64,000 nt of DNA from positions 7,742,501-7,806,500 of the forward strand of contig CAMQGK010000604.1 in NCBI GenBank assembly GCA_947000775.1, given 5' to 3'. How positions within the stretch are numbered: the first letter of the stretch is position 1; every line of letters starts with the position of its first letter. The DNA is from Pterois miles. Its lineage: Eukaryota > Chordata > Actinopteri > Perciformes > Scorpaenidae. A model generated the notes under the pieces. The model was not told where the DNA came from, did no database searches, and worked only from the letters and a program-made list of their open reading frames with translations. The position numbers were made by a program, and so were the translations under genes. Below are positions 24,667 to 37,095 of the stretch, piece by piece.

Positions 24667-24726
24667 CCTCAGCCTTGGCATTTGAAATATGTAAGGCCTT
24701 ACATATTTCAAATGCCAAGGCTGAGG
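24667..24726. repeat. Perfect 60-bp palindrome with no spacer
   Basis: The left arm (24667-24696) starts CCTCAGCCTTGGCATTTGAA. The right arm (24697-24726) is its exact reverse complement, and all 30 base pairs match with no central spacer. The symmetry stops abruptly at both ends. It lies in non-repetitive intergenic DNA. Confidence 0.97.
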
Positions 24727-25794
24727 CTATGGGATTGGTGGTTTCCAACCTCATGTTCGTGCAAAGCAACAGGACCACATTCAGGACGAAGATGATGTGT
24801 AACCCTTTGGATGTGTTCATTAACACGAGACAGTGTCAAGTCCTTTGGCAGACAGGATGCTGGTTTGTACGGAGCGAGGCCGAAGCGATGAAGTTACCTC
24901 CTGTTGTCAAAGTTTTGACCTGTCAGAGTAAACAGAGTGATTTATGCCCTGAGCTGACAGCCAAGCTCAAAGGAGCCACAGCTGTGTAGGTGCTTGTCAG
25001 AAGTGGAGTAGTAAAACCTCTGCTTGAACATAACTCTGCTCCTGTTGAAAGGTTTGCATGTGTCTTCAGCTCCCTCGTACTGTAAATATAGATCGAATGC
25101 CATAACTATTTCTGGAAGCTCTCACCATGTCTATTGGTGGATTATTGTCTTCTTCAGGGTCTTTTTTTTCTCTCCTCACCTCCTGGTTTGATTTTCTGTG
25201 TATTGTTTGTCATTTCTTTCTGGTTTGCAGATGCCATGGCTTTATTGTGCCATCTGCCATAACTTTGACTCTTTGACACTGTAGGAGCAACAATGACATA
25301 GAGTTTTTTGTTGTGGAAAAACTACAATAATCATCCCAGAAGCTTTACTGTAGTTTTATACTATTCTGTCGGTAGACACCTTCGAGGAGCTGTCTCTCCA
25401 CAGCGCAATGAAGATTTGTAATCAAAACAATGTAGTTGTAACACATGATTTCTGTGTGGTTTCCTGGGGAGCATAGGCAACGATGTTAGTCATTGCATGT
25501 CTCCATATGTGAGTGATAGCTTCTGTTTTGTCAATTTGAGTACACTTCTGATTGGGCTTGGCTCTCTGTAATGTAACATGTGTATTTCACTTAACAGTTT
25601 CACATTGTGGGATAAATTCTGTAATTAAGACTAAACAACACTAATACTAGCTGTAATATTAATGTACCCAATGTGTGCTACTGAATATCAGTGCACGTTT
25701 TTGATTAAGATCAGCAAGTAACTGTTTCTATATGATCCACGATTAATATCAACAAAGCATAGCTTAGTTATTGCAGAAATCCCCAGACTTAACA

Positions 25795-26165
25795 TTCGTC
25801 CAGGATTCAACCTTTTGTTTCTTGAACAACATCTAGCTACAAGCAAGGAATCTCTGTCAGAGGGTATTTGTGTATGTCCTTCGCATATCTCGAGAACTGC
25901 TCATCCCATCGACTTCACACTTGAAGCACTTATTGCTGGAGATGCCATGGAGTGCTTTGAATCCACCGTGTCGTCTGCAGGGGTCAGACTGTGGCTCAGG
26001 TCGCTGCTGCTGAACCCTGAATAGATTTATAATGTCACAACCAAAATTTTCTTCACTTCTGCAGTGGACAGATCATGGCTCATTGACTGGTAATGTAATG
26101 GCCAATGTCACATGGATGCTGGATAAAACGTTACAACCAAACTCTTCACTTCCCTGGAGTCAACA
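25795..26165 (+). repeat. Dispersed repeat family D, copy 2
   Basis: Aligns block by block with 13190-13625, with insertions and deletions between the shared blocks. Confidence 0.6.
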
Positions 26166-28674
26166 TGATCAGACAGTCAACTGAAAGAAGAATCGAATGA
26201 GTGTATTTCACTGGTATGATCATGAGTAAGCTGCGACTGAGGTGTATGTTTCCCCGTTACCCCGTAAGATCATGCTCTGCTTTTTTAACACTAGCAGTTA
26301 TGTTAAAACAAGCGACCTGTACGCCTATTTGGAAATGACCTCCGCTGAGTGTATTTCACCAATATCTCTGACTGTGAGTGGGAAAGAACGATAGCCAATT
26401 GAGAACCAAGCTGACTGAAGTGGAAGACAACAACCGCGGCCATGGCTAATGCAAAACGCAAAGCATAAAGTAGTAGTAAGATGGACCACAGAAATTGTTG
26501 TTGATTTGTGGCAACAATGCAATTGTTTAAACATATCTCGATGACTTCTTACGTCCATCGTTACATCCATCGGTAATTCTTCCTGCCTTCCTGTCGTCCA
26601 CCATGTTTGTTCATACTAAAGTCACGTTTGATCGCTCTTGTTGTTCATGAACGGACTCTGTTAGCGTGTTGTTTTGGCCAAATTATTGCTCACCACACAC
26701 TACATGAACAAAACTGTCAAATTTAGCAAAACATGTTGTTATATGTGGGGTCTCTCACATTTTCAAAATCTGTTAAGATTTGAAAAATCTTTTAGTGTGG
26801 ACCAGCCGTAAGCTGAAAGAGAAGGAAAGATCTTAAAAGGACAAAGCAATAGAAAGCTCCAGAAAGTTGTTGACAAGAACAAGAGGCAAAGCTCACAGTT
26901 GCATGCAGTCAGCTTGCAATAACACAGACATTACAGTGACTGAATTAACACTGTACATATGGCAGAGAGTCTCTTGTATCCCTGTGTGTCTGACCTTGTT
27001 ATGTCTAAGGCTAAAGTCTGAGCATCCCCTGGATCAAATAAAAGCCCCCACTTTCATCCATTAGGATCTACGTTGTTTACTCCTCTACTGGTGAGTCGCC
27101 CGTATTGTGAGCTGAGACTGGTGGTCTACTAGCAGGGCGGCATGTGAGATTTTCCAGTCAGTCACAAATAGTAACTTTCCATTGCATGTAACCAGGGTCC
27201 TTGCTGAGAGATTACTTTGATGTACCTTATCTGTCTCTGAGTGCCCTCGGTGTTAAATGGCAAACAAATTACACTTCTAGGAAAAGGCATTTAAGCAGGA
27301 GGAAAACGTCTTGGTCATAGTGTGGATTGATGGCCATTCATTGGCTCTAGCCTTGTTTACATTTGAGGCAGCAAGTGTCCCATGTATGTGTCTTCCTGAC
27401 TGTTCGTCGGTGCATCAGCGCTTGGATGTAAGTTGTGTCTGGCCCTGTTGCACAACCTCCCCAGAGATAGAAGATCCACTGTGAACTTACATTTCCCACA
27501 CTTGATGAAACTGCTGCTCATACAAGATAAGGAGCTGTTGTGGAGGTGATCCACTTAGCTGTCAACACTTGAGGAAATATTAACACAGAAATGAGTTCGT
27601 CACGGATCACTGCAAACAGAGACATTTAACAAGAGGCATGATTAAACCCACATCAAAACCACATTTGCAACATTTGGGGCAATTCAAAGGGGGTGGGGGG
27701 GTTACAGAAAATAGCAGTTCAGCATTCAGTGTTTTTCTTCCTCTGTGGTCCCATATTAGTAGGGTCCTGCTGATCTTGAGACAAGGCTAAAGTACTGGCA
27801 CAAATTGGAGTAAGAGCAGACCGAGGCATGTTGTGAGGCTAGTGTTTAGGATACTAGGGCCAACACCTTTGCATGCAGATGTGTTTATAAACTCAAACTC
27901 GGTTGCTACAACATTTCACATTTATGAGTCCAAGACTTGTGCAAAGTATAATAAAACACATGTTATTACACAATGTATTACTGGTTTATATGAGGCATAT
28001 GGCTCAGGTTTAGCCATGTCCATGGTAAAGGCTGGCGGACTGCCACTGCCTCCATGTGATTGTAGACTCTTGCAAAGGGGAAACAGGCAAACACTTTCCC
28101 CCTGGAGTACAGTCATGAGCTAACACACAACACAATATGGTAAATCTATATCATTCACAGTGTAGTCTACAAGTAAACTGTCTATTTTATGTTGAAGTCT
28201 GCTAACCATATATTTACACAGAAGCAACAGGCTATAGTGTAGTGCGTGTATGTTCTCAGCATAACATGGAAACAAATATGTGTGACCAAATCTGTGATGT
28301 TTTGAGTGCGAGTGCATTTTTTTGGGGTCTGTCACAGCCCACAAGAAAGAAGGGTCGACAACCTCGGCAAAGCAACCTATGATAGAAATCCGGAGTTTTA
28401 CAATCTGCAAAGAGTTAGGAGGCGGCAGAGAAGAGGGTTTACAAATGGTTCTGGGCACAATTCCCACCAAGGCGGGAATTCCACCCTGCTTCATCAATCT
28501 GGAGATGTTTACCTACAAAATGTGGGAGCATGATGCAGTGTCTATGTGTCAGCATGTGTGTGTGGTCAAAGGAGACCCTCGGCTCTCGTGACTCTGGCTG
28601 GGAATGGGAGGAGGGGGGTAGGGGAAGATACTATCAGGCCCTGATTGGTTATGATGACATCCAGATAATAGCAG

Positions 28675-28741
<67 letters not shown>
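28675..28741. repeat. (CA)n microsatellite
   Basis: About 33 perfect CA units, followed by scattered shorter CA runs to about 28825. Thr-His or Cys-Val reading frames across it are artefacts. Confidence 0.98.
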
Positions 28742-28742
<1 letters not shown>

Positions 28743-30082
28743 AGAGACACATACACAGGCATCTCTTCTGCTCCGAGCCCGCCACTACTGGCCTCTCACA
28801 CACACAGAAACACAGACACACACACCAGAGCCTGAAAATTACAGCTTAGCATGCAAGCATTGAGCAGATGGGTTGCCTAATGACTGTTGTGTACAGTGCA
28901 GAGGGAGTGTGCTGCTTTCCCATTACACTTCCCCCTTACAACTCTCTAGACCCCAAAGCACAGGTCTGGCTTTCATTTACTTTATGTCTTAACTGGCACT
29001 AGCATGACATATGCAGGTTGCAGGTGGTCAGACTATGAAAAAGAAAGAAAAAATTGGAAACTGCTTTGCACTTGCTTTTTTTGGGTGGGAGGGAATCATC
29101 ACTTGTCAAATATGATGCAAAGTTTCTTATTTATGGCACTGAATCATTTGATTTAGTAACATCATCTGCTTGTTTCCTTTGTTTTATAAACTAGTTTGTC
29201 AACTAATGCGACATAACGTGATGAAAGTCGATTACTGTCAAGGCGTCTACAATCACCAATCCTTTTAAAAGAGGAGGCTTTAAATGACATCAGCATGTTA
29301 GCGTGAGAGTCAGAGGTAGACTGCTGAGGATCTGTCATGATTGCTGTCAAGGAATGATTACTCTAAGATGATCTCATTTAATGACCTAATATTTTACAAG
29401 ATATCACACTACTCTCCTATCATTAAAGGGGGATAATTTGCTTCTTAAAATCAACCTGGGGTCCTTCTCCCCTCCTTGGAGAATACTTGGACAATATCCT
29501 TGGTTATCAGAGGATTTTCAGAGAATAGAATCAATTGAAATTGGAAACATTCAGAGATAATGCATTATTAAAGCTAACACAAAGCGACAAGATTAAACTG
29601 ACCAGTATTAAACTGGATGATTTACTCTTTGAACAGCATACCACTCTTATGCTGTAAAGTATTCATTATGTTTGTACATATTACTCTGCTGTTCATTTCA
29701 TAGAAAGAAATTACCTCAAAATCTTCTTCATTTGCACAGACAAAAACAGTTTCTGCTGATTTTAAATGGATCATTTCCAGGCTCATACTTCTGTTTTGAG
29801 TTTCTACTAGAACATGTTTACTTGCTTTAATGTTCAAAAAACACATTTTTTTTTTATCATGCTGTTTGTTGGAATATACTGTACCTGTATTGACACTCTG
29901 TCTGAGACACTCTGCTTTAGTGCCTGTCTCTTTAAGACAGCCTGCTGAAAAGTGGCATCTATGTCACAGTTTGTGGGTTGATAGGCACTCCAGATATCCA
30001 AATGTATGTGCTCAAGCACTGAACAATTTAACTTTTCATATGTCCCCTTTAAACAAACCAACCATAATATTTTCAAACTATG

Positions 30083-30243
30083 CAAGGTCAATGCTTAACT
30101 TTAACTATTCAAGGTTGATATCTAACCTTAACCATTCAAGGTCATTGCCGACCTTAATCATTCAAAGTCAATGCCTAACCTTAACTATTTCAGGTAAATA
30201 CTTAAACTTAACTATTCAAGGTCCATGCCTAACCTTAACCATC
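30083..30243 (+). repeat. 27-bp minisatellite, six copies
   Basis: The unit is close to CAAGGTCAATGCCTAACCTT followed by AACTATT. Six units in register differ at a few positions each. Because 27 is divisible by three, the array stays open in one frame and produces a nine-residue periodic reading frame that is unlikely to be a gene. Confidence 0.9.
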
Positions 30244-32639
30244 TTGCAAGAGTTTTGCAATATGTATGTTACCTACTAGGTGTGACCCTCTTTAAGCCCT
30301 CCCTCCCGAAAAAGCCCAGTCTGCTCTGATTGGCTCTCGAGAAATGGTGCACCTTTCCAAAGGTACTTCTCAAGTGCGGGTATTATATCCTAATGAGCCT
30401 GCTTGTTACATAGGAAGGGGAGCCACATCTGAATGTCTCATTGAATCACATGTTTTCTGATCTAGGCAGCTCACAAAAAACAGACCGGGTTGTCTTATTT
30501 CACAGTTTGTGGGCTGGTAGATGCTCCAGATACCCAGATGGATGTGTACAAACACTGAAAAAGGTTTTTCATGAACCTTTCATCTCACAGAGATGTAATT
30601 TTGTTTAAGTTATTATTTTTCAACAATATATTCTTGATTTCAGTGTGTGACTTCATTGTTTAGCCTTTCATTTAGATCAGACAACTTATTTTATGATGTT
30701 TGTTTTTCCTTGTTTAAATTGATGGTTATTTATATCATCAATATCATTAGTCTGTGTGGGACTCAAGAACTCTAGCAAACACTTGGTGGAAGCAAAAGGG
30801 GATCCAATTAAAAAAAAAAAGACTAATGAAAGTTGAGTTTATATACTTTCATGTGAGTCATTCACTCAGACTACTCTAGTCTCCTTTATACTCTCTCATT
30901 ATGCCTGCATTTGCCAGCTGGGGCCTTGAAGAAACAAGTACAGGAAGAAACAAGCTGTCAAACACATCTATAATATACACACCATAATATCTCAATGCCA
31001 AACCACCAGTTTTGCACCCTCATATTCTTAATTCCCACTAATATCACTGAAATGAATGGAAAAAATCATGCTGTAACATCCAAAAAATGTTAAAAGCTCT
31101 AGAGCACAGGGATCTGCTGTCGGACAAGGTCACCGTGACACCATCTGACCTGTTTTCCCAGATACAGTCAGTCAGATAACAGTCAACACATTTATGAAGC
31201 CAAACCAACTACAATGTGCATTAAAGAAGCACCCATCAGGTCACACTCACCGACCTACATTTACGCACGCCTATCTTTATTAGTGGCTCCCTTTAAAAGG
31301 CATCAGTCAGCAGCTTGCTCAGAGCCGTATGATAGAGCGATTGATGTTGTCGTCATGTGCGTGACCCCTCTGTATGCATGTTCAGTGGGTGCGTGTAGAA
31401 GAGACAATAGGGGGGAAGCATGTCTACAGGCCTGTCTATACATAATCTGCTGTTGCATGCAAAAGGTGGTGTGTCAGACAACCATGACGGTAACTTCAGA
31501 TGGACAAATGGCCGCTCTGAATTACATCACTTTGTGAGGTTGCCTTTGTTTCTGTGAAACCAAACACATCTACCTGAATGACATGGCGAGCTGGCTGTAA
31601 TTGAGATGTCTACGCAGCAAGGCGTGTTGAACTTCTGTTCTCAATTTCTCCCCTTCTCGCACGATATCTCATCCATGATACCTCCTCTCTCTCCCCCTCC
31701 ATCTTCATCCTCATCACTCTGTCTCTCTGTGAGGCACAGTGCTGTGATATCCTATACAGTCTGCACTTTTGACCAACGGTGCTGGATAATGGTTTTCAGA
31801 TTCTTCAAGGTGGCCTGAATCTGTGCCAGAGCTGAAAATGGAAAGCAAACATGAGTCCACCACCCTCTGTTCCTACTTAGCTCCAATGTAAGCTGATTAT
31901 TCAGGTTCTTAGAAATTCTGTCATGCTTTTTCATGTGAGACTCCCATCACTCAATGGCCGCACAGACAGAGCGTGAGTTTATTTTATTACTGCCATCCTT
32001 TATGTAATATAGTCAACTATGGAGGAATCAGTCAATAGTTTTAGAGAGAGACGGGAACGTGCCAAGAAAAGTGTTACCATACATCCTTGTGAAACCTCTG
32101 CATGTGAGAGCCAGGTATGCAGGATGAAGTTAGCTGTTACAGGTTATCTAGGATCAGTAGACACAGTGGTGTCCATAATCTCACATGCATTATTCTGGGT
32201 GCTTCAACAAGCCCTCCTCACATCCCACATGGCCTTGGTGCGTGGTTCATCCAGACCACATAACTATGTTTACTCTACCAGCCTCCTTTTTTCTGGTCAT
32301 AAAATTGTTGTGGTTTCTGCCCAAGATCTTGTCTAGGAGGCTGTGATTCCACCATGGTCTTTCTACTGGACAACTGAAAAAGTGAAATTAAATATTTTAA
32401 CGAGTTGGTGATTTCATTGCTTTGGAATTTGCTATATAAACAGCCAATGGCTCAACAATCAGTTCAATTACACATTATCCCTGTGAGGTCCTGGTGGGCA
32501 TGCAATTACAGGACAGCCATGGCTATTTTCTAGGATTTCACACCAAAGTGTGGATTTCTGAGCAAAGCCTGAGATCTTAGGCCTCAGGGGGTGCAGGGTC
32601 CATCTAAGTAAAGTAAGAAACTAGAATTACGCCTTGCAG

Positions 32640-32935
32640 TTCTTTGACTCTGCCAACCAGTCATGTTGCAGTTTATATCCACGTCTGTCCAAAATGTCAT
32701 CATATTTCTGTGAAATTGTCATTATTAGCATATGAAATATTGAGTTGATGATGAAACGTGTTTTATGAGGTCAGATTGACCTTGACCTTTGACCACCAAA
32801 ATCTAATCAGTTCATCTTTGAGTCCATGTGGACATTTGTGCTAAATATGAAGAAATTCCCTCCAGGTACTCCTGAGATACCGGTACAGACAGATGGACAG
32901 ACAGACAGACCCAAAAACATAACACCTCTGGAGCG
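32640..32935 (+). repeat. Dispersed teleost repeat with GACA-rich 3' end
   Basis: TTGACCTTGACCTTTGACCA, TGTGCTAAATATGAAGAAAT and CTCCAGGTACTCCTGAGATA, followed by a (GACA)n-like tract, form a familiar dispersed fish repeat. Non-coding. Confidence 0.55.
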
Positions 32936-33213
32936 GAAGTGTAAAAATATCCTGCGGCATGACAGTATAGGAGAAAATTTTACTTTATTCACTTTTGTTA
33001 GGTCACTGATCATGGAGTTGATTCATTCCTTAAGCAATTGCATCGTTTTTCCAATATGGACGCACCGATTGCAAATCCTTAAGCATTTGCATCACTGTTC
33101 AAAATGCTGTGACGTTGTAATACTGCCTCTGATGATTTTCAGTTCAGTCTTTGATTCGAAGTAAGCTCAGTGTATTACTATTTTACTCAGTTCAGTACAG
33201 AACTGGGCCGATA

Positions 33214-33462
33214 TGTTGTTCTCCTTTCGGCGGCTCCCCTCAGGGGTCGCCACGGCGAATCATCATAGATTCGCTTGTTTGTTTGGCATGTGTTTTACAC
33301 CCGATGCCCTTCCTAACGCAACTCTTATCCAGGCTTGGGGCTGGCACAAGGGAGACGCTGGCTTGTAACCCCCTTGAGGCTGCATTGGACCAGCCGGGGA
33401 TCGAACCACAAACCTTCCGATTGGTGGCCAACCTGCCGAACGTGTTGGTATTTTAACCACCT
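33214..33462 (-). repeat. tRNA-derived SINE-like repeat (minus orientation)
   Basis: On the minus strand GTGGTTCGATCCCCGGC is a good tRNA B box with an A-box-like TTGGCCACCAATCGG about 20 bp before it. The body (GCGTTAGGAAGGGCATCGGG, GGGGTCGCCACGG in the plus sense) is of a type widely repeated in fish. Family name not assigned. Confidence 0.65.
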
Positions 33463-33540
33463 AAAACAAAGGCCCACCTAAAAAAAAAAAATCAATATGC
33501 GTTTAATTATATGCTATATTTAGAATATTTTTCTACAGTG

Positions 33541-33636
33541 AACTGAACTGAAAGTGAAACGTAACTATACTCTTTTTGTTCATGGAGTCTGCTGGCTTTG
33601 AAAAGAGCATAAATAAGTTTCACTTTCAGTTCAGTT
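33541..33636. repeat. Inverted repeat with perfect 20-bp arms
   Basis: AACTGAACTGAAAGTGAAAC (33541-33560) and its exact reverse complement (33617-33636) flank a 56-bp spacer. Each arm contains GAAAGTGAAAC, which fits the IRF/ISRE core GAAANNGAAAC. Confidence 0.9.
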
Positions 33637-34754
33637 TCTTGTCGGAAAGGGCAGTCTGGCAGTACGATAAAGCGGTGAAAATATTCCTAATACAGCATAC
33701 ATTTAAATGGTTACTGATTTTTTTTCCTTTTAGGAAGCTAAAATACATTTGGCTGCTGGCTCCGTCCATAGCAGTACATTACTTTGCTCTTGTGCTGTTA
33801 CTCCTGTCTGTGTCTCCAAACTGGGACATGTCGACCGTGATCTACTGTAAGTTATACACCTACTACAGATAATTACCTCACACAGCCCCACTTCAGAACA
33901 CCTGAACTATCCCTTTTACCCCTTGGCCACCAGGCTGCACCTGCATCGTGATTATCTACGGTATGTGGATTACACAGCCTTTCAGTCAACTTGTATCCAG
34001 TAATAATAATAACTTTTAGTCACCAGTGAGGGGAGCTCCAATGCTAAAAGCTATGATTCAGACATTTGTGATTCAGTACACTCGGTTCAGCTTGAGGATT
34101 CAGGTTTTCTGAACACTCCCACTTGAAATGAGACGAGTCAGAATATTAGTACCATTGTCTCATTCAAATATCCCAGAGTTCTCATGATCTTCAACTAGTC
34201 CTGTGATTGACTTGATAGCTCTAACACTGCTGTTGTCCTCTTCAAAGTGAGTTTACACATCCTGCCGATGCACTGTACGTCCTGAAGCCCTTTTGTCACA
34301 CCAGCATATGTGAGTGCTTCTGCACGCAAGCATTCACCCAGCCCTCTTAAAGAGGCCCTAATGGAGTACTGTGCTCAGTTTGCGCAAACTGCAAGACCAT
34401 CCTCAGGGGATATGGCAACCCACACTGTCTGTTTCAAGAACATGCAAAGCATCATAATGAGCTGGATTCAACAGACAGCTTTCTTCACCCCCTGCAGGTT
34501 TTACAACATCACTGTAATCTTCTCTGCTGTGGCCCCTGAGCAACGCTGGTCTTTGGTACAGGTGAGTTTTGGGAACGCATAGAAGTCACACAGCGGAGAT
34601 AATGACGAGTTCTGAAACGGCTACAGGATCTGGATGTAAACGGGAGTATTTGATCTCCAGAATGTGAACTGGTGTGTCCAATTGCTGAGCAACGCTAGCA
34701 GTGGGCTGGAGAGAGAGAAGAGAACTCATTGGCTAGCACGAATTGTGTAATTTT

Positions 34755-35282
34755 AAAGGTCAGACAGAGCCAGTATTTTGGAGCATGCACAAAGCAATCA
34801 AGCGTCAGCCTCCGGTGCCGAGAAATGAAGCCAACACGTAAGTGCCAAAAACTGCAATTGTTCAAATGGCCACTTGTGGCTGGCTCCAAAAGTGAGTCAA
34901 TCCCCAAAGACCGCCATATTAAAATGCCCAACTTTACAGCAGAAATAAACACGCTTACAGCCTGGTACAAAAATATTTTAATCTCTATAGCTAATTTCAC
35001 TGCTCACAGCAACTGTGCTGGAGGTGAATGTTTGCATAAGTCATCCGTTTAATTTATATTAAAGGGAGGATTGAAGTGACAGGTGGGTGCCGTATCAGGC
35101 CGCTAGCTGCTCGGACCCACCTCAGCTTCACCAACTCGGTGCCCAATTTTGGATTAGCCAGGAGTTAGGCTGTGTCGTCACTGCCAAGATGGCGACGGAC
35201 AGAGCCATCCACTTTGAGCTTCACAACGGCTCTTCAGAAACCTACAGGGGACGTCACGGAGACTACGTCTATAGTCTATAGT
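34755..35282 (+). repeat. Dispersed teleost repeat, about 530 bp
   Basis: The block containing AAATGGCCACTTGTGGCTGG, GCTCCAAAAGTGAGTCAATC and AATGCCCAACTTTACAGCAG through GGACGTCACGGAGACTACG belongs to a common fish repeat. No transposase or reverse transcriptase seen. Confidence 0.55.
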
Positions 35283-35473
35283 GATAAAAAGAAAAATCTC
35301 TTAATGACGTCTATTACAACTTCTTACAATTTTTAATGCAATGTAAAATATTTACAAATGTGCAAAAAGTGAAATAAAAAAAACTACTATAATATTACTA
35401 CTAATATACTAATATAATAATATAAATACTAATATAAATAATATAATACTATGTTTTTTGTGGGATCTAAATA

Positions 35474-35596
35474 CCTCCCAACTCCCCCAACAACCACACA
35501 CCATCCTACACCTCCCCAACTCCCCCAACAACCACACACACCATCCTACACCTCCCCAACTCCCACAACAACCACACACACCATCCTACACCTCCG
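35474..35596 (+). repeat. 40-bp C-rich minisatellite, three copies
   Basis: The unit contains CTCCCCAACTCCCCCAACAA and CCACACACACCATCCTACAC. Copies 2 and 3 are exactly 40 bp apart; copy 1 is slightly shorter. The plus strand is almost free of G here. Confidence 0.9.
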
Positions 35597-36959
35597 CCTC
35601 CCCAGCTGTATAGGTGTGAAGCTTGTGCCCTAGTGTGACAGGCATCCCTGCAGCCGTAGGACCTCGGAGGTGATGGTGGGGCCAGTAAATTTGGGCTGAG
35701 GGGTGGTCTCTGAGCCTGCCCCAGCCTTGGCAGGACCCCTGGGCCCAAATTGAAAGCAGACGTGTTTGGAGTTCAGTTTTTGAGTTACTACTGTTCAATT
35801 GTGATTTACAAGAGTGTGTGAGATATGGAAATCTCTCACGCAACTCAAGATATGGGCTGAGTGAAAGCACATTGTGAAACAGGCCCCTCCGCCCTGTGGG
35901 AAGGACTAATCTGTAAACTCATGCTATCCCTCCATTTTGCTAGGTCTGTTTATTCAGTGTTTTCATCCTTTCAGCATGTCATCTTCACAATGATGTCCTC
36001 TTTCGCTGATTGAAAAAGCATGTTGGAAAGTTCAGGCCTTTCTACTAGAGGTGTGAGGTTGAAATCATTTTTTTGTGAGATAGTATCTTTGATAACAATT
36101 TGATACAGATGAAAAACAGATTTAGTAATTGAAATGCCAGTGCTTTCTGATGACCTCTTGATAGAATAAGTGCCAGTGACTCTGAATACAATGATTATTC
36201 ATTTAGCGGATACTTTTGTTCAAAGCAACATGTAGTATTAGCAAACACAAAACCTGGCATCAACTATGGGCTGAGACTAGCAGCACACATTACTCAACTT
36301 GTCAAGTAGCACCTGTCCTAGCTGACAATGCCAATAAACATGCTTCAAAACAGAGCCAGTACACTGGAACTGATGCATTTCACACTATGAATAGCAGGCG
36401 CATTTTCTACGTTTTTGCAATGGCTGACTCACATAAACAGCAGATTTCCACACAACCTGTGACAACAGCTCTACCGCCTTTGCTGTAGTTCAAAAGTCAT
36501 TGCAATTACCGTCCACACTGAAAAAGGAGGTAACACATGGAAAGTTACGGAGTTCAGCTTCAAAGTTCCCATGAAATCAAGATAGATGTTTAAGTTGTTT
36601 TATCATTAATTGTGCTGGTCGTCGCTTTTATGCCAGTATCTGGCCCAGCAATGTTTGGTAGGTATTGTGTGTTTTTCTAGCATTAATGAGTTGACATGTT
36701 CCATCTAACATTGTATAAAGATATATAACATAAACGCATGACCAGATGATAACATAGCTACAAATTAGGCTGGTCTCATACACTGTTTGTAGCTATACCT
36801 ATAAAAAATACACTGTAGGCTAATTTGGTTATAATAACCAGAAAATAAAAATAACAGCAAACACCATGTAGAGAGGCGGTCGGGGTGGATAGATGGGTCA
36901 AAAAATATTGAACCTTTGCTCGGGAGGCCATGTCCCATGTGAAACAAGTAGTCAGCATA

Positions 36960-37095
36960 GATTTATTTTAAGTAACGGCACTTCCAGAGTTATTCTAAGC
37001 CAAACCACAATCTTTTCCTAAGCTTAACTAGTAGTTCTTTCATTAAGCCTAACTTAATATTTCTTGCCTAAACCTAAGGAAGTTTTTTCCTGTGA
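36960..37095 (+). repeat. Fragment of a CCTAAACCTAA-type dispersed repeat
   Basis: Repeated TAAGCCAAACCACAATC, TTAACTAGTAGTTCTTTC and GCCTAAACCTAAGGAAG words form a loose tandem-like fragment. Low-confidence family call. Confidence 0.35.

Larger units (their letters stand above)
22745..28670. other. Intergenic DNA between cops2 and fgf7, first part
   Basis: Besides the 60-bp palindrome, one dispersed repeat at 23340 and family D at 25795, I see only non-repetitive non-coding sequence. Open frames are short and overlap on both strands without domain signatures. No galactokinase-like motif was found. Confidence 0.5.
28745..33210. other. Intergenic DNA, minisatellite and diverged repeats
   Basis: Holds the 27-bp minisatellite, and two related segments at 29957-30030 and 30490-30560 (both with CACAGTTTGTGGG and TCCAGATA.CCA). 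The rest has no recognised feature before the repeat at 32640. Confidence 0.45.

Noticed and set aside
24667..24726. The palindrome as a microRNA hairpin
   Set aside because: There is no loop at all and pairing is perfect, unlike a Drosha/Dicer precursor.
28530..28835. Open frames with Thr-His or Cys-Val repeats
   Set aside because: They translate the (CA)n microsatellite on either strand.
30083..30243. The six-unit array as a CRISPR locus
   Set aside because: Units are directly adjacent with no unique spacers, and this is vertebrate nuclear DNA.
29830..30279. 149-codon open frame with a nine-residue periodic C-terminus
   Set aside because: The periodicity is simply the 27-bp minisatellite read in one frame; the remainder has no recognisable similarity.
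32019..32336. 105-codon frame starting MEESVNSFRERRERAKKSV
   Set aside because: It starts like a plausible protein, but no splice partners, poly(A) signal or recognised family support it.
34310..34582. 90-codon frame in intergenic DNA
   Set aside because: No similarity, no neighbouring exons, and typical of chance open frames in this region.
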